Of a stretch of 9,429 nt of DNA, positions 6,066 to 9,429 are shown piece by piece. This DNA is from Methylovulum sp. (GTDB taxonomy: Bacteria > Pseudomonadota > Gammaproteobacteria > Methylococcales > Methylomonadaceae): positions 1 through 9,429 of the forward strand of contig SCST01000026.1 in NCBI GenBank assembly GCA_004299465.1. Direction: 5' to 3'. The position numbers and the translations under genes are program-made. Position 1 is the stretch's first letter. Every line of letters begins with the position of its first letter. Below the pieces are notes generated by a model, which saw nothing but the letters and a program-made list of their open reading frames with translations, ran no database searches and had not been told where the DNA came from.

Positions 6066-7457
6066 ATGACTTTCAGTATCGCCGAACTTTTTGCCCAGCA
6101 CAGCACCGATAAATTTGACCTGCATGAGCAGTTTCTCAATAACCAAATGGTCAGGGTGCTAAAAACCATAGGCTACGACCGCCACTATAAAAAAGCGCTG
6201 GGTCAATACCTGTATGACCAGCACGGCACTGAATACCTGGACTTGCTCAGCGGCTTCGGAGTATTTGCAATCGGCCGCAACCACCCCACCGTCATCAATG
6301 CGCTGAAGGAAACACTGACGCTGGAATTACCCAACCTCGTGCAGCTCGATGTGTCGGTGCTTAGCGGCTTGCTGGCGCAGGAACTATTAAAAACCACGCC
6401 GGATAACCTCAGCAAGATGTTCTTCTGCAATTCCGGTACGGAAGCGGTGGAAGCCGCGATCAAATTTGCCCGCTATACGACCAAGCGCGAAAAAATCATC
6501 TTTTGCGAACACGGCTATCACGGCTTGACGATGGGTTCCTTGTCGCTGAATGGCGAAAACATTTTCCGCGAAGGTTTCGGCCCGTTGTTGCCCGGCTGTA
6601 GCTCGGTGCCTTTCAATGACCTCGCCGCGCTGGAAACAGCACTGAGCGACAACGATGTCGCAGCGTTTATCGTCGAGCCGATACAGGGTAAAGGCGTCAA
6701 TATCCCGGATAATGACTATTTACCCGAAGTCGAACGTTTGTGTAAAAAATACGGCGCCTTATTCGTCGCCGATGAAGTGCAAACCGGCCTCGGTCGCACC
6801 GGCAAATTCTGGGCGATAGACCACTGGGGCGTTAAACCGGATATGATCTGCATCGCGAAAGCCTTATCCGGCGGCTTTGTGCCGGTCGGCGCCGTAGCGA
6901 TGACGCAAAAAATCATGGATACCGTGTATAACCGCATGGACAGGGCCGTCGTACACGGCTCGACCTTCTCGAAAAACAATATGGCAATGGCGGCAGGTTT
7001 GGCTACCTTGCATGTCATGGCGGAAGAGCGCCTGGTCGAAAACAGCGAAAAAGTCGGCACCGAGATTATCGACAGCCTGAATGCATTAAGCGGCAAATAC
7101 GAATTCCTCAAGGAAGCGCGCGGCAAGGGCATGATGATAGCGATTGAATTCAAACAGCCTAAAAGCCTGGCCTTAAAAGCCGCCTGGGCGATGCTGGAAG
7201 CCGCGAACAAGGGCCTGTTCTGCCAGATGATTACGATACCGCTGTTTAAGGAACATCACATACTGACGCAGGTAGCCGGACACGGCATGAACGTCGTCAA
7301 GCTGCTGCCGCCGCTGAATTTAACGCAACAAGACCACGACCATATCGTCACCGCTTTCGATAAAACCATTGCCGATACACACCAAGTTCCCGGTTCTATC
7401 TGGGAGTTAGGAAAAAATCTCGCCAGCCATGCATTGAAAGGAAAAAAAGGGGGCTAA
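6066..7457 (+). CDS. hpnO: HpnO-type class III aminotransferase (amino-BHP formation)
   Basis: A PLP-dependent fold-type I, class III aminotransferase of 463 residues. It has the cofactor phosphate-binding 'SGTEA' at 123-127, the ring-stacking 'HGYHG' at 149-153, 'VADEVQTG' with D236 that contacts the pyridine nitrogen, and the Schiff-base lysine K265 in 'IAKALSGG'. 'GSTFSKN' follows at 298-304. The family includes ornithine and acetylornithine aminotransferases. The position after hpnG, and the N-terminus 'LFAQHSTDKFDLHEQFLN...RVLKTIGYDRHY', indicate HpnO, which converts the ribosylhopane-derived side chain to aminobacteriohopanetriol. The ATG has no strong ribosome binding site and lies 28 bases after the long inverted repeat. 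The coding end has an A7G5 run that also serves as the copC ribosome binding site. General amino-acid metabolism is the alternative but less likely role. Confidence 0.87.
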   Translation: MTFSIAELFAQHSTDKFDLHEQFLNNQMVRVLKTIGYDRHYKKALGQYLYDQHGTEYLDLLSGFGVFAIGRNHPTVINALKETLTLELPNLVQLDVSVLSGLLAQELLKTTPDNLSKMFFCNSGTEAVEAAIKFARYTTKREKIIFCEHGYHGLTMGSLSLNGENIFREGFGPLLPGCSSVPFNDLAALETALSDNDVAAFIVEPIQGKGVNIPDNDYLPEVERLCKKYGALFVADEVQTGLGRTGKFWAIDHWGVKPDMICIAKALSGGFVPVGAVAMTQKIMDTVYNRMDRAVVHGSTFSKNNMAMAAGLATLHVMAEERLVENSEKVGTEIIDSLNALSGKYEFLKEARGKGMMIAIEFKQPKSLALKAAWAMLEAANKGLFCQMITIPLFKEHHILTQVAGHGMNVVKLLPPLNLTQQDHDHIVTAFDKTIADTHQVPGSIWELGKNLASHALKGKKGG

Positions 7458-7458
7458 T

Positions 7459-7833
7459 ATGAAAATACACTACCTATTAAGCTTAAGCCTGCTGTTACTG
7501 GCCTGCTATCAGCCTGTCGCGCGCGCGCATGCCGTTGTGACCGACTATTCATTAAAAATGGCGCCGATTCATGCCCATCAAGCCGATAAAGTCAGCCTGA
7601 ACTTTAATTCCAAAATAGAACTGGGCTTATCGCAGGTATTCCTGGTCAGCAAGGGCGACCAGCTCAGCCCTTTAGAAATTGCCAAAGGCGACAGGCAAGG
7701 CCAGATGATCATTGCCATCCCCGCTTTGACGCCCGGTGATTATGCATTAAAAATGAAAGTTTTTGCCGCCGACGGACATTTAACCGAAGACGTTATCCAT
7801 TTTACCGTCGCGCCCTTAACCGCTGCCCCGTAG
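7459..7833 (+). CDS. copC: CopC, periplasmic copper-binding protein
   Basis: A small secreted beta-sandwich protein of 124 residues that binds Cu(II) in the periplasm. Residues 1-23 are a signal peptide (Lys near the start, a Leu/Ser core, cleavage after Ala-Arg-Ala). The mature protein then begins with H24-Ala-Val, giving the N-terminal histidine used as copper ligand in this family. The 'AADGHLTED' segment supplies D105 and H107 (mature positions 82 and 84), matching the known Asp-x-His part of the Cu(II) site. The start is one base after the hpnO stop, with AAGGGGG inside the hpnO end, so translation is probably coupled. copD follows after nine bases, the usual copCD pairing. A lipoprotein reading through C16 is possible but less consistent with an exposed His1. 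Confidence 0.93.
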   Translation: MKIHYLLSLSLLLLACYQPVARAHAVVTDYSLKMAPIHAHQADKVSLNFNSKIELGLSQVFLVSKGDQLSPLEIAKGDRQGQMIIAIPALTPGDYALKMKVFAADGHLTEDVIHFTVAPLTAAP

Positions 7834-7842
7834 GTTTCAATC

Positions 7843-9429
7843 ATGGCTGGTATCGCTGATTTTCTTGACTCGTTGATTGGCGGCTTCGCGCTGATCTGTT
7901 TTGCCTTCACTATCGGCAGCCTGTTTTGGGGCTTGTTTATATTGCGTCCCTGGCAACGTGAGACCGCTTACCCGGTCTTGCTGCTGGAAACAAGCGTCAA
8001 GCTGCTTTATATAGGAGGCTTTGCGCTGGCCGGCGCGCAGTTGTTTAAAATCATCCTGAAAATCTGGCTGATGACCGCCGTACTCGATAAATGGCCGTTT
8101 CCTGAATTCGCCGAAACCACGCAGTTCATCGGCGGCATTATCCGCACCTTACTGACGCTGGCCCTGGCCGCATACGGCTGCCTCGTGCTCAGTAAAAACC
8201 CGTACTCCAAGCAATATTGGCAGACCGCGGGCCTGATCGCCGCCCCGATGATTATTTCCGGCGCCTGGCTGGTGCATGCCGCGGGGCGTTTCGACAACCC
8301 TTACCTGCTGATGGGCTTAACCGTCATCCATCAGCTTGCCGCGGCGGCCTGGGTCGGCGGAGTATTCCACCTCGTCAATATCTGGCTGATGCGCAGCAAA
8401 GAGCAGATTCCCGCCGATTTATGGCCACTGCTGCTGAAACGTTTTTCAATATTCGGCATGGCCTCGGTCGGTGTGCTGCTGCTGTCGGGACTGCCGATGG
8501 CGCTGCAGTATATCGACAGTTGGAACGGCTTTATCGGCACCGGCTACGGCAACCTGCTGATGGTAAAAATGATCCTGCTGTGCCTGGCATTAGGCATGGC
8601 CTGGCTCAACAAGTCGGCGGTTATCGACTACCTGGCGACGCGTAACGGCCATACGCTGACTTATCGCGTACCGTACTATATCGAAGCGGAAGCCTTTGTC
8701 CTGATTACCTTGCTGTTTACCGCCGCAAGCCTCTCCTCGCAACCGCCGGCCATAGACATCCCCAACCTGACCGCAAGCTGGCAGGAAGTGCTGAACATGT
8801 TTACGCCGCGCATCCCACGGACCGCCTCCCCTACGCACCAGGCGCTGATCGCCGGCGAAGCCGGACGGGTTGCGATTATCGGCCAGGTGCCGTCGGAAGC
8901 CGCTACCGCCTGGTCGGATTACAACCACAATATCGCCGGTATCTTCCTGACCACGATGAGCTTCTTCGCGATGCTGTCATACGTCAAACGGCTGCCTTCG
9001 GCTTTTTCCGGTTTCGACCAATATCTTGTTTACCTGACCCGCTACTGGCCGATCGGCTTCATCGCGCTCGGTATCTTCCTGTTTTTCCGTAGCGATGCCG
9101 AAACCTGGCCGCTAGGTCCTATCGGTTTCTGGGACAGCACGTTTAACAACGGCGAAGTTCTGCAACACCGCATCGCAACGTTGCTGGTATTCGTGTTGGG
9201 CGTGATAGAGCTGGTTGCCAGACTGCCGCGCTACCAGAACAGCAGGCTGCCTTATTTTTTCCCGATTCTGGCGGCGTTTGGCGGCTTAATGCTGCTGACG
9301 CATTCACATGTCGGCTTCCAGGCAAAAAGTGCGTTCCTGATCCAGGTCGGTCATACCCTGATGGGTGTGTTTTCATTGATCCTCGCCTGCGGGCGCTGGC
9401 TGGAATTGAAACTGGACAAACCCGGTAAG
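7843..9429 (+). CDS. copD: CopD, copper-resistance inner-membrane protein (partial, 3' end outside window)
   Basis: An uninterrupted frame of 529 codons begins at ATG 7843 and is still open at the last base. The product is very hydrophobic, with about thirteen probable membrane segments in two blocks (roughly 11-300 and 363-518) separated by a polar stretch at about 300-360. The signature 'HQLAAAAWVGGVFH' (H163, W170, H176) and the segment at about 198-256, ending 'MVKMILLCLALGMAWLN', match the CopD family. The second block contains further histidines, including 'HSHVG' near 487-491 and H504. CopD is thought to work with CopC in copper transfer across or at the inner membrane. GTAGG overlapping the copC stop is a weak ribosome binding site. 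The protein is already much longer than the ~300-residue simple CopD, so it belongs to the extended form. Confidence 0.9.
   Translation, partial: MAGIADFLDSLIGGFALICFAFTIGSLFWGLFILRPWQRETAYPVLLLETSVKLLYIGGFALAGAQLFKIILKIWLMTAVLDKWPFPEFAETTQFIGGIIRTLLTLALAAYGCLVLSKNPYSKQYWQTAGLIAAPMIISGAWLVHAAGRFDNPYLLMGLTVIHQLAAAAWVGGVFHLVNIWLMRSKEQIPADLWPLLLKRFSIFGMASVGVLLLSGLPMALQYIDSWNGFIGTGYGNLLMVKMILLCLALGMAWLNKSAVIDYLATRNGHTLTYRVPYYIEAEAFVLITLLFTAASLSSQPPAIDIPNLTASWQEVLNMFTPRIPRTASPTHQALIAGEAGRVAIIGQVPSEAATAWSDYNHNIAGIFLTTMSFFAMLSYVKRLPSAFSGFDQYLVYLTRYWPIGFIALGIFLFFRSDAETWPLGPIGFWDSTFNNGEVLQHRIATLLVFVLGVIELVARLPRYQNSRLPYFFPILAAFGGLMLLTHSHVGFQAKSAFLIQVGHTLMGVFSLILACGRWLELKLDKPGK

Noticed and set aside
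7501..7509. Lipobox-like Leu-Leu-Ala-Cys in CopC suggesting a lipoprotein.
   Set aside because: Cleavage after Ala-Arg-Ala gives the N-terminal His expected for CopC copper binding; the lipobox has Leu at a less favoured position.
8217..8645. A 142-codon frame inside copD on the same strand.
   Set aside because: Arg/Ala-rich out-of-frame translation; copD covers the region with clear membrane segments and family motifs.
9426..9428. TAA near the right edge as the copD stop.
   Set aside because: It is out of frame; the copD codons there are CCC GGT AAG, so the gene continues past the window.

Overview
The window is a hopanoid (bacteriohopanepolyol, BHP) biosynthesis locus followed by a copper-handling gene pair. 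The gene set covers squalene synthase, squalene-hopene cyclase, the adenosylhopane-forming radical SAM enzyme HpnH, the nucleosidase-like HpnG, an HpnO-type aminotransferase, then CopC and CopD. Together these point to a gammaproteobacterium, most likely a methanotroph of the Methylococcales, a group known for amino-BHPs and heavy copper use. That assignment is an inference from gene content and moderate GC; no methane-oxidation gene is present to prove it.

Left arm (1-1523, minus strand): hpnH reads leftward and is followed after 74 bp by the first 113 codons of a secreted MlaC/Ttg2-family protein, probably HpnM-like, which runs off the left edge. Centre (1524-1984): a 461-bp AT-rich divergent intergenic region. 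It holds one plausible sigma70 promoter in each direction and an exact 16-bp direct repeat with one copy at each promoter. Right arm (1985-9429, plus strand): sqs, shc, hpnG, hpnO, copC and copD, all in one direction. Gaps are 9 bp (sqs/shc), a 4-bp overlap (shc/hpnG), 125 bp (hpnG/hpnO), 1 bp (hpnO/copC) and 9 bp (copC/copD). CopD is still open at the right edge.

Pathway logic: Sqs condenses two farnesyl diphosphates to squalene. Shc cyclises squalene to hopene/hopanol. HpnH adds the 5'-deoxyadenosyl radical to hopene to give adenosylhopane. HpnG removes the adenine to give a ribosylhopane. HpnO transaminates the opened side chain to aminobacteriohopanetriol-type lipids. The MlaC-like protein may help move hopanoids or phospholipids across the periplasm. 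CopC (periplasmic Cu(II) binding) and CopD (membrane copper protein) are tightly linked behind hpnO and probably share its transcript.

Least ordinary features: (1) the 3' end of shc carries two in-frame 51-bp units, open in all six frames, whose internal stem differs between copies by a compensatory base-pair change, adding a 36-residue tail to the cyclase; (2) a ~30-bp-stem inverted repeat fills most of the hpnG/hpnO gap; (3) the 16-bp direct repeat shared by the two divergent promoters. I found no RNA genes, CRISPR array or insertion sequence.
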